64,000 nucleotides of DNA from Rhodopseudomonas sp. (lineage in GTDB: Bacteria; Pseudomonadota; Alphaproteobacteria; Rhizobiales; Xanthobacteraceae), in the NCBI GenBank assembly GCA_016124795.1, contig WGNB01000029.1, positions 1 to 64,000 on the forward strand, read 5' to 3'. Position 1 is the stretch's first letter; each line of letters opens with the position of its first letter. Below the pieces are notes generated by a model. The model was not told the DNA's origin. It worked only from the letters and a program-made list of their open reading frames with translations, and did not search any database. A program made the translations under genes and the position numbers. Shown here piece by piece: positions 16,596 through 25,178 of the stretch.

Positions 16596-17693
16596 ATGAC
16601 CAATACCCATCCGATGCACGGACCGAACAAGTTCAAACTCGGCGTCTTCTCGATGAACTCGGACGGCGGTCTGACGCTGACCAAGGTGCCCGAGCGCTGG
16701 CCGGCGACCTGGCCCGACATTGTCGCCGCCGCGCAAATGGCCGACAAAGCCGGCTTCGAATTCCTGCTGCCGATCGCGCGCTGGAAAGGCTTCGGCGGCG
16801 AGATGAACAGCCGCGAATGGTCGCTCGAAACCTTCACTTTCGCGGCCGGCCTCGCCGGCGTCACGCAGAACATCGCGGTGTTTTCCACCGTGCATGTGCC
16901 GATGGTGCATCCGGTCTTCGCCGCCAAGGCGCTGACCACCATCGATCACATTTCGAACGGCCGCTCCGGTCTCAATATCGTCTGCGGCTGGAACCCGGAA
17001 GAATTCTCGATGTTCGGCCTCGGCCTGCAAGCGGTCGACGACCGCTATGGCCAGGGGCTGGAATGGTTCGACATCATGCAGAAAATTTACAACTCGAGCG
17101 AACCGTTCGACTATGACGGCAAGTTCTACCAGCTCAAGGGCGTGTCGGGAAAACCCGCGCCGATCCAGAAGCCGCGCCCGGTCACGCTCAACGCCGCCTT
17201 CTCGCCGCCGGGTCGTGATTTCGCCGCCAAGGCCGCCGACTACCTGTTCACCACTTTTGTCGAGATCGACAAAGGCCGCGAACACATCGACGACATGAAG
17301 CAGCGCGCCGCAGCGCAAGGACGAAACGTTGGCGTTTACACCACCTGCCACGTCGTCTGCCGGCCGACCCAGCAGGAGGCCGAGGACTATTACGAACTTT
17401 ACGCCTCGACCATGGCCGACACCGCCAGCGTCGATCATTACATGGGACAAAAGGAAAAGTTCTCCGGCTCGCACGATCCGGACGCGTATCGGCTGCACCG
17501 CAAGCGCTTTGCCGGCGGCGCCGGCACCTATCCGTTGATCGGAACGCCCGAACACATCGCCTCCGAATTGGTCAAAATGCAGGCCATCGGCTTTGCCGGC
17601 ACCACCGTGTCCTTCGTCAACTTCAAGAACGAGCTTCCCTACTTTATCGACAAGGTCCTGCCGCTGTTGCGCGAAGCGGGCCTGCGTCACTGA
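16596..17693 (+). CDS. LLM class flavin-dependent monooxygenase
   Basis: A 365-residue bacterial-luciferase-like TIM-barrel oxygenase that uses FMNH2 and O2. The blocks 'FEFLLPIARWKGFGG' (about 48-62), 'LESTF-like ETFTFAAGLAGVTQNIAVF' and 'HISNGRSGLNIVCGWNPEE' resemble RutA (pyrimidine ring opening) and SfnG/SsuD monooxygenases. It therefore could insert oxygen to open a ring or break a C-N or C-S bond. Reduced flavin is probably provided by the divergent reductase pair. Its stop overlaps the end of the convergent quinone oxidoreductase gene by seven bases. The substrate is unresolved. Confidence 0.88.
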   Translation: MTNTHPMHGPNKFKLGVFSMNSDGGLTLTKVPERWPATWPDIVAAAQMADKAGFEFLLPIARWKGFGGEMNSREWSLETFTFAAGLAGVTQNIAVFSTVHVPMVHPVFAAKALTTIDHISNGRSGLNIVCGWNPEEFSMFGLGLQAVDDRYGQGLEWFDIMQKIYNSSEPFDYDGKFYQLKGVSGKPAPIQKPRPVTLNAAFSPPGRDFAAKAADYLFTTFVEIDKGREHIDDMKQRAAAQGRNVGVYTTCHVVCRPTQQEAEDYYELYASTMADTASVDHYMGQKEKFSGSHDPDAYRLHRKRFAGGAGTYPLIGTPEHIASELVKMQAIGFAGTTVSFVNFKNELPYFIDKVLPLLREAGLRH

Positions 17694-18625
17694 ACGATCT
17701 GCAGCACGGTCTTGCCGCGCGCATGACCGCTTTCCGACGCGCGCTGCGCGGCGACGAAATCGGACAGCGGCAAGACCTGCTCGACGATCGGCATCATGCG
17801 TCCGGCCTTGATCAAGGCTACGAGGTCGGTCAGCGCCGCCGGATCGGGCAGCACTTTCGCAACGCGGACGTTGACGCCGAACTCCGCACCACGATCCGTG
17901 AACGGCGCGGCCGTCAAACAGGCCAGCGTGCCGCCTTCGCGCAGCACAGCGTAACTGCGATCGTGAACCTCGCCACCGATCGGGTCGAACACCACATCGA
18001 GCCCGGACAGCCGCTCGTCGAACCGCTCGCGGTCATAGGCAATGGCCTCGTCGACGCCGAGCGCACGAACGTAATCGACATTGCCCGACGAACAGGTCGC
18101 ATAAACCTGCGCGCCGCGATCGCGGGCGATCTGCACCGCCAAAGTGCCGACGCCGCCGGCGGCGGCATGAATCAGAACTCGCATGCCGGGTCCAAGATGC
18201 GCTTCCGTCACCAGGGCCGCCCAGGCGCTCAAACCGGCCAGCGGCAGAGCGGCGGCATCGACAAAGGACAGGGTCTCGGGAAATGGCACCGCGAGCGTGG
18301 CCGGCAACACGATCTGCTCGGCCCAGGTGCCAACGCCACGCGACGCCAGAAAGCAGACGCGCTGGCCGATCATCGCACCATCGACGCCGTCGCCGACCGC
18401 CGTCACGATACCGGCACCGTCGCGCCCCGTGGTCATCGGGAAAGCGACGGGAAACACCTGACTCAAAAGACCGGCGCGCACCTTCCAGTCGATGGGATTA
18501 ACGCTTGCCGCATGCACCGCGATCGAGACTTCGCCGGCGCCAGGCAATGGCATGGCCACCCGACGCGCCGACAGGACCTCCGGCGGACCATAATTGGAAA
18601 ATTGAATGGCGGTGATTTCGCTCAT
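17687..18625 (-). CDS. Quinone oxidoreductase-like zinc-independent MDR
   Basis: A 312-residue medium-chain dehydrogenase/reductase of the NADPH:quinone reductase group. The N-terminal GroES-like fold begins 'AIQFSNYGPPEVL'; the nucleotide-binding motif is 'VLIHAAAGGVGTLAVQIARDRGAQV' (about residues 143-167). No catalytic zinc cysteines are visible, as is normal for this branch. The ATG at 18625 was chosen over a long arginine-rich extension. It lies 28 bases after the ABC ATPase and probably is the last gene of that transporter operon, reducing an unsaturated carbonyl or quinone intermediate. Confidence 0.85.
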   Translation of the reverse strand: MSEITAIQFSNYGPPEVLSARRVAMPLPGAGEVSIAVHAASVNPIDWKVRAGLLSQVFPVAFPMTTGRDGAGIVTAVGDGVDGAMIGQRVCFLASRGVGTWAEQIVLPATLAVPFPETLSFVDAAALPLAGLSAWAALVTEAHLGPGMRVLIHAAAGGVGTLAVQIARDRGAQVYATCSSGNVDYVRALGVDEAIAYDRERFDERLSGLDVVFDPIGGEVHDRSYAVLREGGTLACLTAAPFTDRGAEFGVNVRVAKVLPDPAALTDLVALIKAGRMMPIVEQVLPLSDFVAAQRASESGHARGKTVLQIVQ

Positions 18626-18653
18626 GTCCACATCACTCGCTTGCGCCAATCGC

Positions 18654-20519
18654 TCACAGGCCCGCGCCAAGCGCCAGGGCCGGTTCGGCATCGCGCGACC
18701 GCGGCGCCCAGGCCGCCGACGGATCGTCCGGCGGCACGGCCGCCAACAAGGATTTCGTATAAGGATGCGAGGGCGCATCGAAGACCGCGGCGGTCGGCCC
18801 GCTTTCCACGACCTCGCCGCGATACATCACCAGCACCCTGTCGCACAGATAACGCACCACCGACAGGTCGTGCGAAATGAACAACATGGCAAAGCCGCGC
18901 TGACGGCGCAGACGCAACAGCAAATTCAACAACTGCGCCTGGACCGACACGTCGAGCCCCGACACGATCTCGTCGGCGATCAGGATGCGCGGCTCGGCGC
19001 AGAGCGCGCGCGCGATATTGACGCGCTGGCGTTGACCGCCGGACAATTGCGACGGAAAGCGCAGCGCCATTTCCGGCGACAGACCGATCTCCGATAACAG
19101 GGCTTCCGCCCGCGCCAGCCGTTCCGCGCCGGTTCCGGTCCCGGCCGCCTCCAGCGCCTGGGTCACAATGCTGGCGACACGCCGGCGCGGGTTGAGCGCC
19201 GATTGCGGGTCCTGAAACACCATCTGAACATAGTCGCGACGGTAGGCCCTTGTCGCCGCACTGTCGTCACTGACATCGCGGCCGGCAATCGCCACCGCGC
19301 CCTCGCTCGGCCGTTCCAGCCCGCACAGCATGCGCGCCACCGTGCTTTTGCCGCTGCCACTCTCGCCGACAATTCCGATGAACTCATTGCCATGCAAGGC
19401 AAAGCTGACATCCTTGACCGCGGCAAACTCGCTGCGCTGAAACAAGCCGTGGCGGGTGGTGAACGTCTTCGACAGCCCGTCCACCGTCATCAACGGCGTA
19501 CCCAGCCCTGACGCATCGATCGCGGCCGGAACAGGCGCCGCGATCGCCGCGGTGCGGTCCGGATGAATGCAAGCCGCGCGATGACCGGCGCCAACATCGA
19601 TCACCGGCGGCGGCGCCGCGTTGCACCCCTCGGTCACGTTGGGGCACCGCGGCGCGAACAGACATCCTTCGATGCCCTTGATCGCGCTCAGGCCCGGCAT
19701 CCGTTCCGGCAAGGTGTAAAGCCCGCGCCGCGCGCCGCTCATCGCCGGATTGGAGAGTTGCAGACAGCGCGTATAAGGGTGCGCCGGCTCGCTGAAAACC
19801 GCGCGCGCCGGGCCATATTCCGCCGGACGACCGGCATAGAGCACCAGGATTTCATCGCAGATCTGTGCCGCCAGCCGCAGATCGTGGGTGATGAAGACGA
19901 CGCTGGTGCCTTCGTTGCGTTGCAGTTCGGCGATCAGTTGGACAATGCGAGCCTGAATGGTGACGTCGAGCGCGGTAGTCGGCTCATCCGCCACCAGCAG
20001 CTTCGGCCGGCTGGCAAAGGCCATAGCGATCAACACGCGCTGACACATGCCGCCGGACAACTGATGCGGATACTTGCCCAGCAAGCTTGCGCCTTGCGTC
20101 AAATGCACGGCATCGAGCATTTCAAGCGCGCGGTCGCGCCTGACCTTGCGATTGCCGAAGTCGAGCCGTGCCAGATGCTCGTCGATCTGCTGACCGATGG
20201 TCAGGACCGGGTTAAGCCCCGACAACGGCTCCTGCGGAACGAAGGCAATATCGCGGCCCAGCAGTTCGCGGCGGGTTTCGAACGGCATCCGCACGAGGTC
20301 CTGGCCGTCGAACATCAGTTCGCCGCGCGTCACCGCAAAACCCGGCGGCAAGAGCTGCGCGACGGTCCGGCCGATCATCGACTTGCCGGCGCCCGACTCG
20401 CCGACCAGACCGAGCACGCGGCCCGGCGCCACCGAGAAATTCAATTCGCGGATCACTGGGACACGCTCGCCATGAAGCGAGGCGCTCACCGTCAGATCCT
20501 TGGCGATCAACATATCCAT
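18654..20519 (-). CDS. Dipeptide-type ABC transporter, fused double ATPase (DppD-DppF)
   Basis: A 621-residue protein with two complete ABC ATPase units. Unit one: Walker A GLVGESGAGKS, signature LSGGMCQR, Walker B 'LLVADEPTTALD'. Unit two from about residue 345: Walker A GIVGESGSGKS, signature LSGGQRQR, 'ILIADEIVSGLD'. Each is followed by the cysteine-bearing oligopeptide-transporter tail ('GCLFAPRCP' around 280). This equals DppD and DppF joined, as in GsiA-type proteins. It powers import through the two permeases encoded just upstream; the gap to the permease stop is two bases. Confidence 0.92.
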   Translation of the reverse strand: MDMLIAKDLTVSASLHGERVPVIRELNFSVAPGRVLGLVGESGAGKSMIGRTVAQLLPPGFAVTRGELMFDGQDLVRMPFETRRELLGRDIAFVPQEPLSGLNPVLTIGQQIDEHLARLDFGNRKVRRDRALEMLDAVHLTQGASLLGKYPHQLSGGMCQRVLIAMAFASRPKLLVADEPTTALDVTIQARIVQLIAELQRNEGTSVVFITHDLRLAAQICDEILVLYAGRPAEYGPARAVFSEPAHPYTRCLQLSNPAMSGARRGLYTLPERMPGLSAIKGIEGCLFAPRCPNVTEGCNAAPPPVIDVGAGHRAACIHPDRTAAIAAPVPAAIDASGLGTPLMTVDGLSKTFTTRHGLFQRSEFAAVKDVSFALHGNEFIGIVGESGSGKSTVARMLCGLERPSEGAVAIAGRDVSDDSAATRAYRRDYVQMVFQDPQSALNPRRRVASIVTQALEAAGTGTGAERLARAEALLSEIGLSPEMALRFPSQLSGGQRQRVNIARALCAEPRILIADEIVSGLDVSVQAQLLNLLLRLRRQRGFAMLFISHDLSVVRYLCDRVLVMYRGEVVESGPTAAVFDAPSHPYTKSLLAAVPPDDPSAAWAPRSRDAEPALALGAGL

Positions 20520-20521
20520 CG

Positions 20522-21382
20522 TCAGGCCCGTTGCGTTTCCGTCAACCGCACATCGAGCGTGCGGCGCAGGCCGTCGCCGAGAATGTTAAACCCGAACACG
20601 GCCAGGAAAATCGCCAGGATCGGGATGATAAGCCCCCAGGGAGAATCGTAGATATATTGCCGAGCATCGGCGATCATCTGTCCCCAGGCCGGCGTCTCCG
20701 CGCTGACGCTCATGCCGACGAAGGACAGAATGGCTTCAACGATCACCGCGATTCCCATTTCCAGACTGATCAACGTAATCAACAGCGGCAAGCTCGCCGG
20801 CACGATCTCGCGCACGATCGTGCGCCAATGCGAGAAACCGAGCAGACGGGCCGCCGCGACATAATCCTTGCGCGCCACCACCAGCACCTCGCTGCGCATC
20901 ACGCGGCAAAAGCGGGTCCAGTCGACCAGAATGATCGCCAGCACGACATTGCGCAGACCGACTCCGAGCCCCACCATCAGGATCAGCGACAGTACGACCG
21001 GCGGAAACGACATCCACACATCGACCGCCCGTCCGATCACCGCATCGGTGCGCCCGCCAAAATAGCCGGCGATATAGGCCAGCACCGCGCCAATCGCCAT
21101 CGCACCAAGCGAGGCAAATACCGCCACCAGCATGGCGACACGCGCGCCATAGATCAGCCGCGACAGCACATCGCGTCCGAGACTGTCGGTGCCCAGCAGG
21201 TAAGCGACGTCCCCGCCCTTCGCCCAGATCGGCGGCACGAAAGTCGAGATCAGATTCTGCTCGTTCGGATCGTGCGGCGCCAGCACCGGCGCGAAGATGG
21301 CGCAGAACAAAATGGCCGAGACGACCGTCAGCCCGATCAAGACGCGGCCGGAACGCAGCCAGGCAGGCCATCGACGCATCAT
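20522..21382 (-). CDS. ABC transporter permease (DppC-type)
   Basis: A 286-residue inner-membrane permease of the dipeptide/oligopeptide/nickel family. It has an N-terminal helix (about 12-34), the periplasmic 'HDPNEQNL' and 'LLGTDSLGRDVLSRLIYG' motif typical of DppC/OppC, then five more helices. The EAA loop region 'AARLLGFSHWRTIVREIVPAS' contacts the ATPase. It starts at the first of two tandem ATG codons; the A of the start (21382) is the last base of the upstream permease stop. Confidence 0.9.
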   Translation of the reverse strand: MMRRWPAWLRSGRVLIGLTVVSAILFCAIFAPVLAPHDPNEQNLISTFVPPIWAKGGDVAYLLGTDSLGRDVLSRLIYGARVAMLVAVFASLGAMAIGAVLAYIAGYFGGRTDAVIGRAVDVWMSFPPVVLSLILMVGLGVGLRNVVLAIILVDWTRFCRVMRSEVLVVARKDYVAAARLLGFSHWRTIVREIVPASLPLLITLISLEMGIAVIVEAILSFVGMSVSAETPAWGQMIADARQYIYDSPWGLIIPILAIFLAVFGFNILGDGLRRTLDVRLTETQRA

Positions 21383-22437
21383 CACCGCACCCTCAACTTC
21401 GGGTTCAGGACGAGATAAAGGCTGTCCACCACCGTGTTGATGATCAGCACCACCACACAATACGCGAGACCGACGGCCTGAATGATCGGCAAATCCGCGT
21501 TCCGCACCGCGTCGACCATCAGATTGCCGAGTCCGGGATAGGAGAAGATGACTTCGACCAGCAGCGTGCCGCCGAACAGAATGCCGAATTGGACGCCCAT
21601 CAGGCTGAGCGTCGGCAGGATCGCGTTCTTGAGCGCGTGGCGGATGAGAATGCGGCGCTCGCTTAAACCGCGCAGCCGCGCCAGATGGATGTAATCTTCC
21701 TGATAAACATCGATCAGGCTCGACCTCAGCACCCGCATGATCGCCGGCGAAAAGGCGATGCCGAGCGAGAAGCACGGCAGGATCATGTGCTTGAAGGCGC
21801 TCCAGAAGATATCCAGCCGGCCCGCGGCCAGCGCGTCGAACAACAGAAAGCCGGTGCCCTGCGGCAAGCGGAACTGCGGATCGAGCCGTCCGGTGAACGG
21901 CAAGGCCTGCAAGGCGACGCCGAAAATCAGGATGAAAAACAGAGCCCAGAGAAATTCCGGAATCGACAGCAGCATGATCGAGCCGAGATCGGCGATCGGC
22001 TCCTTGCGGCTGCCCCGCACATGGAACATCACCAGGCCGCCGACGATGCCGAGCGCGGCGGCGATGATCATCGACAGGACGGCAAGCTCGATGGTCGCCG
22101 GCAAGGTTTCGCCGACCAGACTGAGCACGCTACGGCGGAAGTGAATCGAATTGCCGAAGTCGGCGTGAATGACGTGCGACAGCCAGATCAGATATTGCTG
22201 CGGCAGCGGCAGATCGAGCCCCATCTCACGACGCATCGCCTCGATATCGGCGATGGTCGCGGTCGGCGGCAGGGACATGGCCGCCGGATCGACCGGCAGC
22301 ACATGCAGCACCAGAAAGAGCAACAACGAAACGATCAGCAGGATCAGCACCGACATGACCAGACGGCGGCCGATCAACGGCAGGATGGTCGCAATCAACG
22401 GCCCCGCCTCCCGCAAGACCGAGCTGCGCCGGCGCAC
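21382..22437 (-). CDS. ABC transporter permease (DppB-type)
   Basis: A 351-residue permease. The N-terminal 'RRLVMSVLILLIVSLLLFLVLHVLPVDPA' is the DppB/OppB first helix and following proline motif; 'ARLRGLSERRILIRHALKNAILP' is the ATPase-contact loop. The start is GTG at 22437, 37 bases after the binding-protein stop; a later internal ATG at residue 28 would remove the normal N-terminal arm, so I prefer the GTG. Works with the adjacent DppC and double ATPase. Confidence 0.88.
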   Translation of the reverse strand: MRRRSSVLREAGPLIATILPLIGRRLVMSVLILLIVSLLLFLVLHVLPVDPAAMSLPPTATIADIEAMRREMGLDLPLPQQYLIWLSHVIHADFGNSIHFRRSVLSLVGETLPATIELAVLSMIIAAALGIVGGLVMFHVRGSRKEPIADLGSIMLLSIPEFLWALFFILIFGVALQALPFTGRLDPQFRLPQGTGFLLFDALAAGRLDIFWSAFKHMILPCFSLGIAFSPAIMRVLRSSLIDVYQEDYIHLARLRGLSERRILIRHALKNAILPTLSLMGVQFGILFGGTLLVEVIFSYPGLGNLMVDAVRNADLPIIQAVGLAYCVVVLIINTVVDSLYLVLNPKLRVR

Positions 22438-22474
22438 CTTTCGAAATCGGACCGATGGCGCCGGCGCAACGTGA

Positions 22475-24010
22475 TCATCCCCACTTCATGGTGTTGGCGA
22501 GAATCCAGCCATTGCCGAACTTCTCATATGAAAGCTTCTTCTTGCGCACCACCGTCACAACGCTCTGCAGCAGCGGAATCGTGGCGCCGTATTCGACCGC
22601 GAACTTCTCGGCTTCCTTGTAGCCGGCGATCCGCTTGTCGTAATCGGTCTGGCCGAACAGCGCACCGAACTTGTCGCTGACGATCGGATCCTTGAAGGCC
22701 GAGAACGGCATCTTGGCGTTGAGCAGATAACCGCCGAAAATTTCCGGATCGGCGGTGGCGTTATCCCAGCTATAGAGCGTCGCGTCCGGCAGCTTGCCGC
22801 CGCGATTGAGCTGGAAATACTTGGAATACTCGATGGTCTCGATCTCGGCGTCGATGCCGACCTTCTTCCACATCTGCTGGATGGCGCGGGCAATATCGAA
22901 ATCGCTCGGGAAGTGGCCGTTGGTCGCGCCGAAAGTGATCTTGGCCGGCTTCGACGTGCTGTAGCCCGACTTGGCGAGCAGCTTCTTGGCCGCTTCCGGA
23001 TCGTAGGCGAACTTGAAATCCGGCAGCGCGCCCGGCGTACCCGGCGTCACCGGCACCGACAGCGGCACGGCCGCGCCGCCGTAGAAAGCCTTCGACAAGG
23101 CCGCCTTGTCGATCGCGTGGTGGGCGGCAAGCCGCACGTTCTGATCGGCAAAGCCCTGATCGTTGCGACACTGCAAGAGCACGACGCGGGTAATCGGATT
23201 GATTTCACCGACAAGGTTCGGATCGTGCGCCAGCCGGGTCACTTCGCGCACCGGCACGTTGACGGTGATATCGACCTGCCCGGACTGCACGGCAGCGACG
23301 CGCGCCGACGGGTCCTTGATGATCTCGAAGGTCACCCGCTTGATCGCCGGCTTGGGTCCCCAGAACTTGTCGTTGCGCTCCAGCACGCTGCGGGCATTGA
23401 GTTGGTAATCGACCAGCTTGTAGGCGCCGGTACCGACCGGCTTCTCGGCGAAAGCCTTTTCGCCGACCTTTTCGACATAGGCCTTCGGCACGATGTAGCT
23501 GCCGAGGAAGGCGAGCCACTGCGGCGCGGTCGGATAAGGCGCCGAGAAATGCATCACCGCCGTGGTCGGCGATTTGACCTCGATGTCCTTGACCTTTTTC
23601 CACGAATTCTTGATGTCGAGCTTCTCGGGCGACTTGAGCCGCTCGAAGAAGGTGAAGCGGAAATCGTCCGCCGTCATCTTGCTGCCGTCATGGAACGTCA
23701 CATCGTCGCGCAGTTGCGCGGTCAGCGACAGGCCATCCTTGGCCATTTCCCACTTGGCGATCAGATTGGGGATGAGCTTGAGATCGGGCGCCTGGGTGAG
23801 CGGCTGGTTGAACACCAACTTGTAAAGCGGCTGCGCATCCGGCGTGAAATGAAGATTGGGATCCCAACCGGGAACGTCGCTGGGCCAGCCGATGGTCACC
23901 GCGTCGGCGCCGTCGGCATAAGCCACCAGGCTGTCGGCGAATACACCACTTCCGACCACGCCAAGGCCGAGCATCTGCAGCAAAGTGCGGCGTTCGATTT
24001 CGTGCGTCAT
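22475..24010 (-). CDS. ABC transporter substrate-binding protein (SBP family 5), first system
   Basis: A 511-residue periplasmic binding protein of the peptide/nickel (family 5) group. The N-terminus has a twin-arginine-like motif, ERRTLLQML, then a hydrophobic stretch and VAYADGAD, so export by Tat is likely. Family features: 'PDLKLIPNLIAKWEMAKDGLSLTAQLRDDVTFHDGSKMTADDF' region at about 75-117 and 'NVRLAAHHAIDKAAL' around 300. First gene of the transporter operon. Such proteins also bind non-peptide ligands, for example sugars, opines and aromatic acids, so the ligand is open. Confidence 0.9.
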   Translation of the reverse strand: MTHEIERRTLLQMLGLGVVGSGVFADSLVAYADGADAVTIGWPSDVPGWDPNLHFTPDAQPLYKLVFNQPLTQAPDLKLIPNLIAKWEMAKDGLSLTAQLRDDVTFHDGSKMTADDFRFTFFERLKSPEKLDIKNSWKKVKDIEVKSPTTAVMHFSAPYPTAPQWLAFLGSYIVPKAYVEKVGEKAFAEKPVGTGAYKLVDYQLNARSVLERNDKFWGPKPAIKRVTFEIIKDPSARVAAVQSGQVDITVNVPVREVTRLAHDPNLVGEINPITRVVLLQCRNDQGFADQNVRLAAHHAIDKAALSKAFYGGAAVPLSVPVTPGTPGALPDFKFAYDPEAAKKLLAKSGYSTSKPAKITFGATNGHFPSDFDIARAIQQMWKKVGIDAEIETIEYSKYFQLNRGGKLPDATLYSWDNATADPEIFGGYLLNAKMPFSAFKDPIVSDKFGALFGQTDYDKRIAGYKEAEKFAVEYGATIPLLQSVVTVVRKKKLSYEKFGNGWILANTMKWG

Positions 24011-24153
24011 TGAGAAATCCCCCTGTCGTTGCCGTTATCGCTCAATCTCCGATCGGGACCGGAAACGAGACGACACCGTGCCAGACGCCGCGCGGCTTAC
24101 GCCCGGCGTTTCGCGGTGAGGTCGCGTGCCCAGAGGGATCGGGCAACTCGTTA

Positions 24154-24174
24154 CACGGCCGTCGCGCGGCCGTG
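24154..24174. promoter_or_regulatory. Hairpin in leader region
   Basis: Perfect 8-bp stem CACGGCCG (24154-24161) and CGGCCGTG (24167-24174) around a five-base loop. It lies between the EthD-like gene end (24301) and the binding-protein start (24010). It has no T run in either direction, so it may be an mRNA leader element or a weak terminator. The rest of 24011-24300 has no gene and holds the motif TGGATAC at 24212-24218. Confidence 0.3.
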
Positions 24175-24300
24175 GCCTCGTCTTGGCGAACCAATTATTT
24201 GAAGCTTAAAATGGATACTGTTTACACGCAACAGCCAGAAGGCCCCTGCACCGGAGATTCTTCAGGCACTCGCTGGCGCAAATTCCGGCAACCTGGCGCT

Positions 24301-25017
24301 TCAGCCGACCAGCCGGGTGCGCGTCATCGGGAAGTGCGTGTTCGCCCCCGTGAACCGGGGAAACTCATGATAATGCTCGCGCAATTCCTGACGCACCGGC
24401 GATGCCATGGCGCCATTGAAGGCCGCGATGTCGTCGAACACAACCTCATTCCCGATCATGTAGTTCGCAGTTGCGAGATCGGTGACGCGCAAATCATCAA
24501 GCGGCAGATAACACATGATGCTGCGGATGGCGGGCAGCCGGGCCTGGGTCACCGGATGGGTGTCGAGATAATTGCGGATGAACGCCGCCTCGTCGTCGGC
24601 CGGACGATGATAACGCACCACATAGGAGAACGGCGCTTCCAATGGCGCAGGCCGCGGATCGTCGCCCACCGGATAAAAGCGGCGTTCAAAAGCCGCGCCG
24701 GTCACAGCGATGCCAACCGGCAATGTTCCAAGAGCGGCGGCGATCGCGCCGCTTGTAACAGCAGCGGCCAGTTGCGCGCGATCGGCGAAATCGAGCATCA
24801 ACATCATCGCCGGTCCGGCGCCATCGTGATTATAAGGATCGTGCGACGGTCCCTGCGCCGGCGTATAGAGGTCAAAGCTGGCAAGCCCGGCCAAAGCCGA
24901 CAAAGCCTGACGCGGACCGGCGACAAACCAGGTCTGAGCCGCCACCCTCGAATCCCGAACGGCATCCGCGTCGCCGTCGGACGACGCGCGCAGCGCGATC
25001 TCGCAAGTCCAGCTCAT
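24301..25017 (-). CDS. EthD-like dimeric alpha/beta-barrel protein
   Basis: A 238-residue soluble protein. The second half, from 'FSYVVRYHRPADDEAAFIRNYLDTHPVTQARLPAI' onward, looks like an EthD-type dimeric alpha-beta barrel; the first half may be a second diverged barrel. EthD-like proteins accompany ring-modifying oxygenases and some act as cyclases or decarboxylases. The ATG at 25017 has GGGAGA upstream. It is divergent from the FAD oxidase gene at 25179. No catalytic residues can be asserted. Confidence 0.7.
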   Translation of the reverse strand: MSWTCEIALRASSDGDADAVRDSRVAAQTWFVAGPRQALSALAGLASFDLYTPAQGPSHDPYNHDGAGPAMMLMLDFADRAQLAAAVTSGAIAAALGTLPVGIAVTGAAFERRFYPVGDDPRPAPLEAPFSYVVRYHRPADDEAAFIRNYLDTHPVTQARLPAIRSIMCYLPLDDLRVTDLATANYMIGNEVVFDDIAAFNGAMASPVRQELREHYHEFPRFTGANTHFPMTRTRLVG

Positions 25018-25178
25018 GCCGAAATCTCCCGACCCATAGCTCCCATTCCGGCCCGGCGCGGCACAGCGTGTCGACAAAGCTGGATATTTAATGTTTAAAA
25101 TAATCCCCATTGGCTGCCAGCCGTCAAGCGCCAAGCCGCGCGTTGCCGGATGGCGGCAGCTAGAATTCGGAGGCCATC

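Noticed and set aside
15900-17690. Long minus-strand frame opposite the GntR and LLM genes
   Set aside because: It is antisense to two genes with unmistakable motifs and its product lacks any domain pattern.
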